In this document: positions 1 through 9,300 of the stretch, piece after piece | Layout: every line of letters begins with the position of its first letter | Position numbering within the stretch: the stretch's first letter is position 1 | Assembly: GCA_033764435.1 (NCBI GenBank) | Contig: JANRIX010000031.1 | Coordinates: 1 to 64,000, forward strand | DNA length: 64,000 bases | Origin: JAEUMY01 sp033764435 | GTDB lineage: Bacteria; Pseudomonadota; Gammaproteobacteria; Burkholderiales; Usitatibacteraceae | Direction of reading: 5' to 3' | Notes under the pieces: model-generated | Database searches by the model: none | Told to the model about the DNA's origin: nothing | The model's input: only the letters and a program-made list of their open reading frames with translations | Program-made: the position numbers and the translations under genes

Positions 1-160
1 CGCGAGCTGCGGCGCGCTGCCGCCGAACCTGCTGCCGCCTTGCTCGATCACCCAGCCGGCGGTGAACGGGACAGGTGCCTACCAGTGGTCCATCCCCAAT
101 GGCAGCCTGGCGCCAGGACAGTCCGGCACGGTCACCTTCACGGTCACGGTGCAGCCCTGA
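1..160 (+). CDS. C-terminal fragment of a repeat-type surface protein (partial)
   Basis: An open frame enters from the left edge (first full codon at base 2) and stops at 158-160. It ends in GTVTFTVTVQP, preceded by a Gly/Ser/Pro-rich segment with SLAPGQSG. This pattern, a short loop followed by alternating Thr/Val beta-strand residues, is typical of the conserved-repeat (DUF11-like) Ig-type domains of large secreted or surface proteins. Only about 52 residues are visible, so family and function are tentative. Confidence 0.5.
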   Translation, partial: ASCGALPPNLLPPCSITQPAVNGTGAYQWSIPNGSLAPGQSGTVTFTVTVQP

Positions 161-171
161 ACGATTGAACG

Positions 172-214
172 GGCTTCATGCGAATATTCGCCAAGTGCGA
201 ATATTCGCGAAGCC
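172..214. repeat. Twin GCGAATATTCGC palindromes inside a larger inverted repeat
   Basis: Two exact copies of the 12-bp palindrome (180-191 and 197-208) are separated by 5 bp and flanked by inverted arms GGCTTC (172-177) and GAAGCC (209-214). The whole block can fold into one long hairpin or two small cruciforms. It lies 12 bp after the stop of the upstream gene and before the preferred start of the downstream glycosylase, so it could act as a terminator-like structure, although no T-run follows. Confidence 0.85.
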
Positions 215-228
215 TTGATCGTTCCTTC

Positions 229-876
229 ATGAAATCTCATTACGACGGCGACTGTCGCCGCTGTCCACGGCTGGCCGGTTTTCTCGACGACGTCAAACGG
301 CGCAACCCCACCTTCTTCTGCAAGCCGGTGCCGCCATTTGGTGTCGAGACGCCACGATTGCTGATCGTGGGTCTGGCGCCGGGTCTGAACGGCGCCAATC
401 GGACCGGCCGCCCGTTCACCGGCGACTACGCGGGCAGCTTGCTGTATTCGACGCTGCACAAGTACGGATTCGCGACCTCGCCCGAGCCGCTGACGGCGGC
501 GAGTGAACCGAATCCCGCACTTCAACTCATCGATTGCCGCATCAGCAATGCGGTCAAGTGCCTGCCGCCGGAGAACAAGCCGACACCCGAGGAAATCCGC
601 GTCTGCAATACGTTTCTGGCCAATGAGCTGGCAGGCACGCCGTCCATTCGCGTGTTGCTGGCCCTCGGACAGATTGCGCATCAGGCCGTCTTGCGCGGGG
701 TGGGCTTGAAGCAGAGCGCGTTCGCCTTTGGTCACAGCGCCAGGCATGTCCTGCCCGATGGCCGCGTGCTGATCGATAGCTACCACTGCAGTCGCTACAA
801 TACCCAGACCCGACGCCTCACCGAAGCGGGCTTCCACCAAGTCTTCGATCAGATCAGGGTGGAACTCGCAAGGTAA
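229..876 (+). CDS. Uracil-DNA glycosylase, family 5 (UdgB-like)
   Basis: Removes uracil and related deaminated bases from DNA to start base excision repair. Visible motifs are the N-terminal CRRC iron-sulfur cysteines (about residues 9-12), the glycosylase motif GLAPGLNGANRTGRPFTGD near residues 50-68, a further cysteine in AVKCLPP, and the C-terminal motif SYHCSRYNTQT, where the family usually has His-Pro-Ser; the Pro-to-Cys change is notable but His and Ser remain. An upstream in-frame ATG at 178 would translate through the two palindromes; the ATG at 229 gives the expected family N-terminus (MKSHYDGDCRRC) and is preferred. The stop overlaps an ATG of the uvrC frame, suggesting translational coupling with another repair gene. 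Confidence 0.88.
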   Translation: MKSHYDGDCRRCPRLAGFLDDVKRRNPTFFCKPVPPFGVETPRLLIVGLAPGLNGANRTGRPFTGDYAGSLLYSTLHKYGFATSPEPLTAASEPNPALQLIDCRISNAVKCLPPENKPTPEEIRVCNTFLANELAGTPSIRVLLALGQIAHQAVLRGVGLKQSAFAFGHSARHVLPDGRVLIDSYHCSRYNTQTRRLTEAGFHQVFDQIRVELAR

Positions 877-882
877 TGCATC

Positions 883-894
883 GCGAATATTCGC
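883..894. repeat. GCGAATATTCGC palindrome (udg-uvrC junction)
   Basis: Exact copy, 7 bp after the glycosylase stop and upstream of the preferred uvrC start (GTG 915). Confidence 0.95.
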
Positions 895-914
895 AAGACT
901 GCGAATCCCCGCCC

Positions 915-2771
915 GTGACGTCAGAATCCAATCCCTTCGATCCCAAGCCCATCCTCGCGCAGTTGCCCAATCTGCCGGGGGTGTACCGCATGAAGAATGC
1001 GGCGGGCGAGGTGATCTACGTCGGCAAGGCGCGTGATCTCAAGAAGCGCGTGTCGTCCTACTTCCAGAAGACGCACGCCAGCCCGCGCACCGATCTCATG
1101 GTGTCGCATGTGGCGGACATCGAGACCACGGTCACGCGCTCGGAATCCGAGGCGCTGCTCCTCGAGATCAATCTCATCAAGAGCCACGCGCCGCGCTACA
1201 ACGTCCTCTTTCGCGACGACAAGAGCTATCCCTACATCATGATCACGGGCCAGCAGTTCCCGCAGATCCGCTTCTATCGCGGCAACCATGTGAAGCCGCA
1301 TCGTTACTTCGGTCCGTTCCCCAGCGCCTGGGCAGTGCGCGACACCATCGGGCATTTGCAGAAGGTATTCAAGCTCCGCACCTGCGACGACACGGTCTAT
1401 GCGCATCGCTCGCGGCCGTGCCTGCTGCACCAGATCGGCCGTTGTTCGGCACCTTGCGTGGGTCTGATCGGGGAGAGCGAATATTCGCGTGATGTGAGGA
1501 ACGCGGAGCTCTTCCTCGCAGGCAAGGAGAACGAGGTCATCGACGATCTGTCCGCCAAGATGGAGGCTGCGGCAACCGAATTGCAGTTTGAGCGGGCGGC
1601 CGCACTGCGCGACCAGATCCGCGCGCTGCAACGCGTGCTGACCAAGACCTTCGTGGAGTCCGGCAACCAGCGTGATGCGGACGTCATCGCCATCAAGCAG
1701 GACAAGAGCCTGTGGTGCGTGAACCTGGTGATGATCCGCGGCGGCCGGCACCTCGGCGACCGCAGCCTGTTCCCGACCAACGCGCAGGGCGCGGATGAAG
1801 GCACGGTGCTCTCCGCATTCATCGAGCAGCACTATGGCCAGCAGCGTGCGCCATCCCGCATCGTGCTCGATACGGCGCTAGATGTATCGGAATGGGAAGC
1901 CGCCTTCAGTGAGTCCGCCGGCTACGCAGTCAAGATCATTACCCGACCGCAGGGCGAGACGCGTGGCTGGATGATGATGGCCGAGAAGAATGCCGAGCTG
2001 GCACTGCAGCAGCGGCTGGCCAGCCAAGCCTCGCAGGAGGAGCGCCTGGCCGCGCTGCAGGAAGCGCTGGGTTTGAGTGGCGTGGCTCGCATCGAATGTT
2101 TTGACATCAGTCATACGATGGGCGAAGCCACGGTGGCATCCTGTGTGGTCTATGATCAGGGCAAGATGCAATCGGGCGAGTATCGGCGCTTCAACATTAC
2201 CGGCATCCAGCCTGGGGATGACTACGCGGCCATGAAGGATGCATTGACGCGACGCTATCGCAAGCTGGCGGAGCAGGGCGAGGCTGCCGAGGATGCCGCA
2301 CCGGTGGAAGACAAGGCGGAAGCCAAGCGTCCCGATCTCGTCCTCATCGACGGCGGCAAAGGCCAGCTCGGCGTGGCCCAGCAGGTCATGGATGAGCTTG
2401 GCCTCTCCGACATCCAGCTGATCGGCGTGGCCAAGGGTGAGGAGCGGAAACCCGGGCTGGAGACGCTGGTGTTCCCGCGCGAGAACCGTGAAATCAATCT
2501 GCGTCCGGATCATCCCGGCCTGCATCTCATCCAGGAAGTGCGCGATGAGGCGCATCGTTTCGCCATCACCGGCCACCGCGCGCGTCGCGCCAAGACGCGC
2601 AATACCTCGCGGCTGGAGGACGTGCAGGCCATCGGCCCCAAGCGGCGCCAGAGCCTGTTGAAGCACTTCGGCGGGCTGCAGGGAGTGCTGGCGGCAAGCG
2701 TGGATGACCTCGCCAAAGTGGAGGGCATCAGCCGCAAGCTGGCCGAGACCCTCTACAATGAGCTGCACTGA
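915..2771 (+). CDS. uvrC: Excinuclease ABC subunit C
   Basis: Dual-incision nuclease of nucleotide excision repair, recruited by UvrB to damaged DNA. An N-terminal GIY-YIG domain (GVYRM...VIYVGKARDLKKRV) makes the 3' cut; a UVR motif follows near residues 195-235 (ELQFERAAALRDQIRALQ); the central RNase H-like endonuclease domain contains ECFDISHTMGEATVASCVV; and the C-terminus carries tandem helix-hairpin-helix motifs (VQAIGPKRRQSLLKHFGG). At 618 residues it matches family length. The GTG at 915 gives a standard N-terminus; an in-frame ATG at 876, overlapping the previous stop, would add 13 residues encoded by the palindrome at 883. Neither start has a strong ribosome site. Followed by pgsA after 11 bp, the common uvrC-pgsA pair. 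Confidence 0.96.
   Translation: MTSESNPFDPKPILAQLPNLPGVYRMKNAAGEVIYVGKARDLKKRVSSYFQKTHASPRTDLMVSHVADIETTVTRSESEALLLEINLIKSHAPRYNVLFRDDKSYPYIMITGQQFPQIRFYRGNHVKPHRYFGPFPSAWAVRDTIGHLQKVFKLRTCDDTVYAHRSRPCLLHQIGRCSAPCVGLIGESEYSRDVRNAELFLAGKENEVIDDLSAKMEAAATELQFERAAALRDQIRALQRVLTKTFVESGNQRDADVIAIKQDKSLWCVNLVMIRGGRHLGDRSLFPTNAQGADEGTVLSAFIEQHYGQQRAPSRIVLDTALDVSEWEAAFSESAGYAVKIITRPQGETRGWMMMAEKNAELALQQRLASQASQEERLAALQEALGLSGVARIECFDISHTMGEATVASCVVYDQGKMQSGEYRRFNITGIQPGDDYAAMKDALTRRYRKLAEQGEAAEDAAPVEDKAEAKRPDLVLIDGGKGQLGVAQQVMDELGLSDIQLIGVAKGEERKPGLETLVFPRENREINLRPDHPGLHLIQEVRDEAHRFAITGHRARRAKTRNTSRLEDVQAIGPKRRQSLLKHFGGLQGVLAASVDDLAKVEGISRKLAETLYNELH
1477..1488. repeat. GCGAATATTCGC palindrome inside uvrC
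   Basis: Exact copy in codon frame 3, read as Glu-Tyr-Ser (SEYSR) in the linker before the UVR motif. Confidence 0.95.
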
Positions 2772-2782
2772 AGACCTCCCGC

Positions 2783-3358
2783 ATGCTGCTCAACATCCCC
2801 AATATCCTGACGTCTCTCCGTATTCTCGCGATCCCGCTGTTCGTAGCGGTGTTCTATCTGCCCGAAGGCTGGATCACGGCGCGCGAGGCCAGCATCATCG
2901 CCACCGTCATCTTTGTCGCGGCGGCCATCACCGACTGGTTTGATGGCTGGCTCGCGCGCAAGCTGAACCAGATGTCGGCCTTTGGCGCCTTTCTTGACCC
3001 GGTGGCGGACAAGCTCATGGTCGCCGCAGCGCTCATCGTGCTGGTGGAGCTGGGTCGAGCGGATGCCATCGTGGCACTCATCATCATCGGCCGCGAAATT
3101 ACCATCTCCGCCTTGCGCGAATGGATGGCGCAGATTGGTGCAGGCAAGAGTGTTGCCGTCGCCTTCATCGGCAAGATGAAGACCGTGGCGCAGCTGGTCG
3201 CCATTCCCTTCCTGCTCTACAACGACTTCCTCTTCGGCGTCATCGATTGCCGAATTGCCGGCACGTTCTTCATCTGGGTCGCGGCCATCCTGACCCTGTG
3301 GTCGATGGTCTATTACCTCAAGGCGGCCTGGCCATTGCTGCGCGGCAAGTCGGGCTGA
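2783..3358 (+). CDS. pgsA: CDP-diacylglycerol--glycerol-3-phosphate 3-phosphatidyltransferase
   Basis: Inner-membrane enzyme committing CDP-diacylglycerol to phosphatidylglycerol. The CDP-alcohol phosphatidyltransferase signature D-G-x2-A-R-x8-G-x3-D-x3-D is visible as DGWLARKLNQMSAFGAFLDPVADK around residues 54-77. Several hydrophobic helices and a length of 191 residues fit the family. It sits 11 bp downstream of uvrC, an arrangement also known in E. coli. In E. coli this pair is followed by tRNA-Gly and tRNA-Cys; here those tRNAs appear only 6.8 kb further on. Confidence 0.95.
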   Translation: MLLNIPNILTSLRILAIPLFVAVFYLPEGWITAREASIIATVIFVAAAITDWFDGWLARKLNQMSAFGAFLDPVADKLMVAAALIVLVELGRADAIVALIIIGREITISALREWMAQIGAGKSVAVAFIGKMKTVAQLVAIPFLLYNDFLFGVIDCRIAGTFFIWVAAILTLWSMVYYLKAAWPLLRGKSG

Positions 3359-3450
3359 GGCCCCTGACGGCTTGGCGGCGGGTGCGCTGGCGGCTACACT
3401 TCATCTCACGTTTTCAGGGACGCCGCCGTCAGAGCGGCAAGGGGAGAACC

Positions 3451-4788
3451 ATGCAATGGCTGCACCGATGGACGCTGATCGCGTGTCTGGTGGGCGCGAC
3501 CGCAACGCCGGCCGCGCGCGCCGCGGACCCGACCGCAGAGATGAAGGCACTTCTGGAGCAGGGCAAGGCCGCCGCGGCCTGGCAACTGGGCCGGCAGCAT
3601 GCCGATCAGCTGGGGCAGCCAGCGTTCGATCTCTGGTTTGGCATCGCTGCAATCAATGCCGGCAAACCGTCAGAAGGCGTTCTGGCGCTTGAGCGTTTGC
3701 TTTTCGCCGCGCCGGACAATGACACCGCCCGGCTGGAGCTGGCCAGAGGTTACTTCCTGCTCGGCGAGGACGCACGGGCGCGCGAGGAATTCGAATTCCT
3801 GCTGAACCGGAAGCCGCCGCCGGCTGTGGCGCGGACGATAGCCGAGTATCTGGATGCGCTGGCAGCGCGCGCCGACCGGTTCAAGAGCGTGCTGACGGGC
3901 TATGTCGAACTGGGTGGTGGCCACGACAGCAACGTCCCCTATGGCGTGGACGATCCCAACATCGTCCTGCCGGTGTTCGGCGAGATCACGCTGGCCGACA
4001 GTGCGATCAAGGCCAGCGACCGTTTCTTTGTCGCTGCGGGCGGCATCCGTTTCTCCCGTCCGCTCTCGGCGCGCTGGCAGTTGTTCACGTCGCTGTCCGG
4101 CGAGCAGCGCGTGCATCGCAGTATCGACACCTTTGACCAGGAGATTTTCAGCGGTACGGCGGGATTCAACTGGAAGCTGTCTGACCGCAGCGCAGTGCGC
4201 TTCAGCTACGGCCTCACCACCCAGACCATCGACCATCGCAAGTACCGCGACAACGCCGCGCTCGGCATCGAATGGGGCCGCCAGTTTTCCGACGCGACCA
4301 GTGGTGTAGTGGGCTGGCAGCGCGCCCAGTTCCGCCATGGTGGCTTCAACGTCGTGCGCGATGCCGACTATGACGCTGTGTCGATTGGACTGCGCTGGCG
4401 GGGCACCGCGCGCTGGCGGCCGGATCTGGACCTGGCGCTGTCGGCCGCGCGGGAAAAGGCACTTCTCGGGGATCGTCAGGATCTGTCGCGGGACATGGCG
4501 GGTGCACGGGTCGGCATCGCCATTTCCCCCGCAGCGAACTGGACATTCTCCCTTGCAGGCAACTGGCTGAAGAGCGAATACTCGCAACCCGATCCGCTGC
4601 TACTCGTGGCCCGAGACGATCGGTATCGCGGTGCGGACGCTGTCCTGTCATGGTCGCCGCCGATGAGCTGGGCTCGAAACTGGTTGGTACGCATCGAATG
4701 GAGCACCTCGACCAACACCAGCAATTTGGCGCTGTATGAATACCGGCGGCGGGCCGGCGCGGTGAAATTGCGCTACGACTTCAAGTGA
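3451..4788 (+). CDS. TPR plus outer-membrane beta-barrel protein, Slam-like (DUF560-type)
   Basis: Starts at ATG 3451, preceded by GGGGAGA; the open frame upstream of it has no signal peptide and is discarded. A Sec signal peptide (residues 1-28, ending ARA-AD) is followed by a TPR-like helical region to about residue 140 (PAFDLWFGIAAINAGK, LELARGYFLLGEDARARE) and then by a C-terminal barrel of alternating aromatic and polar strands beginning ELGGGHDSNVPYG and ending in the chain LRYDFK. The order signal peptide, TPR, then a barrel opening with a G-x-D-S-N motif is that of surface lipoprotein assembly modulators (Slam), which move partner proteins through the outer membrane. The next gene, 7 bp downstream, may be its partner. 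Specificity is inferred, not shown. Confidence 0.7.
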   Translation: MQWLHRWTLIACLVGATATPAARAADPTAEMKALLEQGKAAAAWQLGRQHADQLGQPAFDLWFGIAAINAGKPSEGVLALERLLFAAPDNDTARLELARGYFLLGEDARAREEFEFLLNRKPPPAVARTIAEYLDALAARADRFKSVLTGYVELGGGHDSNVPYGVDDPNIVLPVFGEITLADSAIKASDRFFVAAGGIRFSRPLSARWQLFTSLSGEQRVHRSIDTFDQEIFSGTAGFNWKLSDRSAVRFSYGLTTQTIDHRKYRDNAALGIEWGRQFSDATSGVVGWQRAQFRHGGFNVVRDADYDAVSIGLRWRGTARWRPDLDLALSAAREKALLGDRQDLSRDMAGARVGIAISPAANWTFSLAGNWLKSEYSQPDPLLLVARDDRYRGADAVLSWSPPMSWARNWLVRIEWSTSTNTSNLALYEYRRRAGAVKLRYDFK

Positions 4789-4819
4789 GCTGAAGATGAA
4801 GCAATCGAGTGAGGCGACG

Positions 4820-6388
4820 ATGAACGCGATGCGAATATTCGCAGTATGGGTGATGCTGGGCGCCGGGCTGCTCGCGGCCACTGCGCATGCGCAGGTCGCC
4901 GGCCGGGTGCTGCTGGCGGTCGGCGAGGTGTCCGCGCTGCGCAATGGTCAGGTCGTACCACTGACCATCGGTGCCACGGTCGAGAACCGGGACAGTCTGC
5001 GTGTCGGCACCGCGAGCAGTGCGCAGATCCGCTTCAGTGATGACAGCATCGTCGCGTTGCGCGCCGGTACTGAGTTCAAGGTGGAGAACTACACCTTTAC
5101 CGGCCGCGAAGGCGCAGGCTCGCAGGCAGTTTTCAATCTGGTCCGAGGTGGCTTCCGCACCCTGACCGGCCTCATCGGTCGCACGAATCGGGAGAACTAT
5201 CTGATGCGGACGCCGATTTCAACCTTGGGCATCCGTGGCACCAGCTACACGCTCGTGCTCTGCCAGCAGGATTGCTTTGACGAAGACGGCCAACTGGCGC
5301 CGGATGGCAGCTATGGACTGGTCCTTGAGGGCAGGGTGGCCGTGACAAACGCCGGCGGCATCGCGGAATTCGGCGCAGACGAGGCGTTTTTCGTTGCCGA
5401 TGCGCGCACGCCGCCACAGCCCTTGTTGTCGCGCCCCGGTTTTCTGCGTGACCGGCTGGAGGCCCGTCAGCGGCAGCGTGATCGGGAAGCGGTGCTGGCA
5501 ATGCGGCGCGAAGCTGGCGATCGTCCCGATCTCCGCAAAGACGGATCACAGGCGCCGCGATTCATTGCGGGCACGGCCAACGCACCGATTGCCGCGGTCG
5601 ATCTCAAGGATGAGAGCGGCAACATCGCAGTGCTTGGTGCGGGTCTCGGGTTGGGCATCGGCTGGACTGCAGGACTCGAAGAGCGCGCGCAGGTGGAAGG
5701 CGGTCGCGGCACTGTCATCGCTCTGGATGGACAGACCAAGTCGTTCGACGGCTTCAAGTTCCTGGCCAATGGCATGAGCGGCGCGCGCGGGTCTGCGCCG
5801 CTGCGCGATGTCGGCGGATTTACCGGAGACGGCGGCATGGTCTGGGGTCGTTGGGATAGCGGCGCGCAGATTTCGCTCAATAGTCAGACCTTTGCGCCGC
5901 CCACCGGCGTGTTCTTCGTCTACGGCAATCTCACCCCGCCGTCTGCGCTGCCGCAGCCGCTGGCCTCGACAACCGCACTGCAGGGTACGCTGACTTACGA
6001 CTATGTGGGTGGCCCGCGTCCGACGGATGGGGCGGGCAGCGCCGGACAGTTCCTCAACGGCAGTTTCACGGTGAATTTCCTGAATCGCACACTGGGCGGG
6101 AGTGTGGCGTATCAGGTCGGCAACTTCGTCTACAACATTCCTGTGCCTGATGGCACGCGGCTCACCAGCAATACCGGCTATGTCGGCTTCGAGGTGCGCG
6201 ATGTCAACAATGGACTCTGGCGCAACATCCTGAGCAACGCCACCGGATCACTGGATGCCACCAGCGTGGGTGGGCTGTTCATGGGTAGCCGCGCCCAGGG
6301 CCTGGGCGTGGTGTTTTCCGCAAACGATGTGGTCGCAGGCCGCACCGCCGGCGCTGCCGCGTTCAAATGCCGCGGGACACGGTGCTGA
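4820..6388 (+). CDS. FecR-domain secreted protein with C-terminal barrel-like domain
   Basis: Begins at ATG 4820, 5 bp after GAGGCG; an ATG at 4796 is possible but lacks a good site. The signal peptide (MRIFAVWVMLGAGLLAATAHAQ) has no lipobox. A FecR domain occupies about residues 25-180 (AVGEVSALRNGQ, STLGIRGTSYTLV). After a charged linker (EARQRQRDRE) comes a C-terminal region with FLNGSFTVNFLNRTLGGSV and GLFMGSRAQGLGVVFSANDVVAGRTAGAAAFK-type strands, which resembles the small beta-barrels of TbpB-like and related Slam substrates. It is coupled to the Slam-like gene upstream (7-31 bp gap). FecR here is probably a structural ligand or peptidoglycan module rather than an anti-sigma factor: no sigma factor is nearby. 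Its 3' end overlaps the convergent gene by 26 bp. Confidence 0.7.
   Translation: MNAMRIFAVWVMLGAGLLAATAHAQVAGRVLLAVGEVSALRNGQVVPLTIGATVENRDSLRVGTASSAQIRFSDDSIVALRAGTEFKVENYTFTGREGAGSQAVFNLVRGGFRTLTGLIGRTNRENYLMRTPISTLGIRGTSYTLVLCQQDCFDEDGQLAPDGSYGLVLEGRVAVTNAGGIAEFGADEAFFVADARTPPQPLLSRPGFLRDRLEARQRQRDREAVLAMRREAGDRPDLRKDGSQAPRFIAGTANAPIAAVDLKDESGNIAVLGAGLGLGIGWTAGLEERAQVEGGRGTVIALDGQTKSFDGFKFLANGMSGARGSAPLRDVGGFTGDGGMVWGRWDSGAQISLNSQTFAPPTGVFFVYGNLTPPSALPQPLASTTALQGTLTYDYVGGPRPTDGAGSAGQFLNGSFTVNFLNRTLGGSVAYQVGNFVYNIPVPDGTRLTSNTGYVGFEVRDVNNGLWRNILSNATGSLDATSVGGLFMGSRAQGLGVVFSANDVVAGRTAGAAAFKCRGTRC
4831..4842. repeat. GCGAATATTCGC palindrome in the fecR-domain gene start
   Basis: Exact copy in codon frame 2 (Arg-Ile-Phe-Ala), building part of the signal peptide 11 bp after the start codon. 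A one-mismatch copy (GCGAATACTCGC) is at 4573-4584 in the gene before it. Confidence 0.95.
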
Positions 6389-9300
6389 TCGAACCAAGAT
6401 AGAGCGCTTCGAACTCCGCTGCCGACACCGGACGTCCGGTGAGATAACCCTGCACGGCATGACAGCCACGGGCCGCCAGCCAGTCGCGCTGCGCGGCATG
6501 TTCGACGCCTTCCGCAGTCACCTCGAGCTGCAATGCCTGCCCGAGCGCGATGACCGCAGACACGATTGCGGCGTCGTCCGCATCTTCGAGAATGTCGGTG
6601 ACGAACGAGCGATCCACTTTCAGGGTGTCGATGGGGAAGCGCTTCAAGTGTGACAGACTGGAATAGCCCGTACCGAAATCGTCAATTGCAACACGCACGC
6701 CCATGCCGCGCAGCTCGGCCAACATGCGCCCAGCCACCTCCGCATCCTGTAGCAGGCTGGTTTCGGTGACTTCCAGTTCGATGAGATGCGCTGGGCATCC
6801 GGCGCGGCGAAGCTTTTCGCGAATCCGCTCGGTGAAATGCGCCGCTCGGAACTGACCGGCCGAGAGGTTCACAGCCATGCGAATATTCGCACCGCCATCG
6901 TGCCACGCTCGCAGCTGGCCCAGCGCGGCATCAAGCACCCAGTTGCCGATTTCGTGGATCAATCCCGATTCCTCGGCCAGATGTATGAAGGCGCCGGGTG
7001 CGAGCATGCCGCGCACCGGATGGTGCCAGCGCAGCAGTGACTCGGCGCCGATCAGCTTGCCGGACGCGAGCTCGAACAGCGGCTGATAATGGAGTTCCAG
7101 TTCCTGTCTTGCGATCGCGGAGCGCAACGCGTTTTCAAGCAGTCGCATTTCCGCGCCTTGCGCGGCCATGTCTGCCGTGAACATCTGGAAGGTGTTCTTG
7201 CCCAGCCCTTTGGCGCGGTACATGGCCAGATCGGCGTTGCGCATGAGCGTCTCGGCATCGTCGCCATCATCCGGAAACAGGCTGAGACCGACGCTGGCGC
7301 TGATATAGATTTCGTGGCCCTCGATGTGGCTGGGTTCGCGGATTTCATCCAGCAGTTTCTGCGCCACCATGCGTGGCGCATCAAGGTCATTGACCTGTTC
7401 CAGCACGACCATGAACTCGTCCCCGGACAGCCGCACCAGCAGGTCGCTCTCTCGTACCACCCGCGCGAGACGCACCGACATTTCCCGCAGCAGTTCATCC
7501 CCGATGCGATGTCCCAGCGTGTCATTGACCTCCTTGAACCGGTCAAGGTCGATGAACAGCGTGCAGACACGCAAGCCCGACCGGCGCGCCCGGGCAATCG
7601 CCTGGCGCAAACGATCCAGCAGCAGTACGCGATTGGGGAGTCCGGTGAGCACATCATGCGTGGCCAGATGCTGCAATCGCTCTTCGGCGAGTACGCGCGC
7701 GGTTACATCCTGGCCCAACGAGAGCACCGACAGCACCTGGCCAGATTCATCGAGGAGGCTCGAGTTGTACCACTCGCACCAGATCACGCGCCCGTCCTTG
7801 CGGCGATTGCGATTCAGGCTTGTCACCCGGCGCTGCTGCCCGGACAGCATGCGGCTGTAGATTTCCCGCACATGGGCCAGATCTTCCTCGTAGACCATGT
7901 CCCAGTCATGCCATTCAACGTCCTGCAACTCATCAAAGGTCCAACCGAACATCTTCTCCGCCTGCGGCGACCAGCGCAGCAGGCTGCCGTCACGGCCCCA
8001 CTCGACCACCGCAAGCGGGGTGTTCTCGAAATGGGAAACGAGCATCGAGTTGGCATGTCGAAGTTCCAGCTCCGCGCGTTTGAGGTCGTCGATATCGACG
8101 CCCGCCGAATAGAATCCGATGACCGCGCCGTTGTTGTTGAAGCGGGGCGTGTAGCGGATTCGTAGCCAGCGGTCCGGCCGTCCGAGAACCCCGGGAATCA
8201 GGCGCTCGACATCAAATGTCTCGCCAGACAGGACGCGATCGAGATTCGGCAAGGCCGACTTGAAGCGCTCAGGTTCGAATAGATCCTTCAACCGCTTTCC
8301 CAGCAGTTCCGCCGGACTGAAACCGGTGTAGTGTTCATACGCGCTGTTTGCCTGACCGTAGCGGAGGTCGGCATCGATGTAGGCAAGCGGATAGGGCACG
8401 CTCTCCATGGTGTTGCGCAGCTCGGCTTCACTTTCCTTCAACGCGAGCTCCGCCAACTTTCGCTCGTGAATGTCGATGGCGATCACGTAAATGCCGCGAA
8501 TGCCGCCCGATTCGTCATGATCCGGTGCCTGCTGGATGCGGTACCACCGACCCTCACCGGAGGCGAGTTGCACGAAACGCTCGAAATTGACCACCTCTCC
8601 ACCCAGCGCCCGCTCGCGATAGGGTCGATTGTGTTCCGCAGCTTCCGGACCGAGCACTTCCGCCGTGGTTTTTCCCAGCACCTGGTCACGAGACACGCCC
8701 CGCGCAGTTTCGAACGCCGCGTTGACGAACGTGTAGCGTGCATCCGGATCGAGATAGGCAATGGCCACCGGAATCCTGTCGGCAAAGCGGCGCATGTCCG
8801 CTTCGCGCTGGGCCAATGCATCGCGCAGGCGATGGTCCTCACTGACGTCGGTGAGCAGGGTATAGATGCCCGCAACAGTGCCATCCGGCTGGCGATCGGG
8901 AAACAGGTGATTGCGGATCCAGCGCGCCTCGCCTTTTACCCAGGTTGCCTGACGCTCGTAGATCACCGGCTCGCCGGCAAACGCGCGCTCCAGAAAGGGC
9001 ATGATCGCTGCCAGGTTATCTGCGCCGAGAACATCGACCAGCAGCGCCCCAACAATTTCGGACGCGGGGCGCCCGGCCCAGATCTCGCCAGGCTTGTTCA
9101 CAAACTGGAATCGCAGCGACCGATCGATATAGGTGATCGGGGCACCGATGTTGTCAGTGATGAGCCTGAGCTGCGCCTCCTTCTGCTGCAGGGCGTGGCG
9201 CAACTGATGATCCTGGTCGATGTCGGCCACCACAGTGTAGACGCCGGTGACCGAACCGTCTTCCCTGATGTCGGGCAGCAGGGTGGTTCGAATCCAGCGC

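Noticed and set aside
3121..3450. Long upstream extension of the Slam-like gene
   Set aside because: It overlaps pgsA in another frame; a signal peptide and a good ribosome site begin at 3451.
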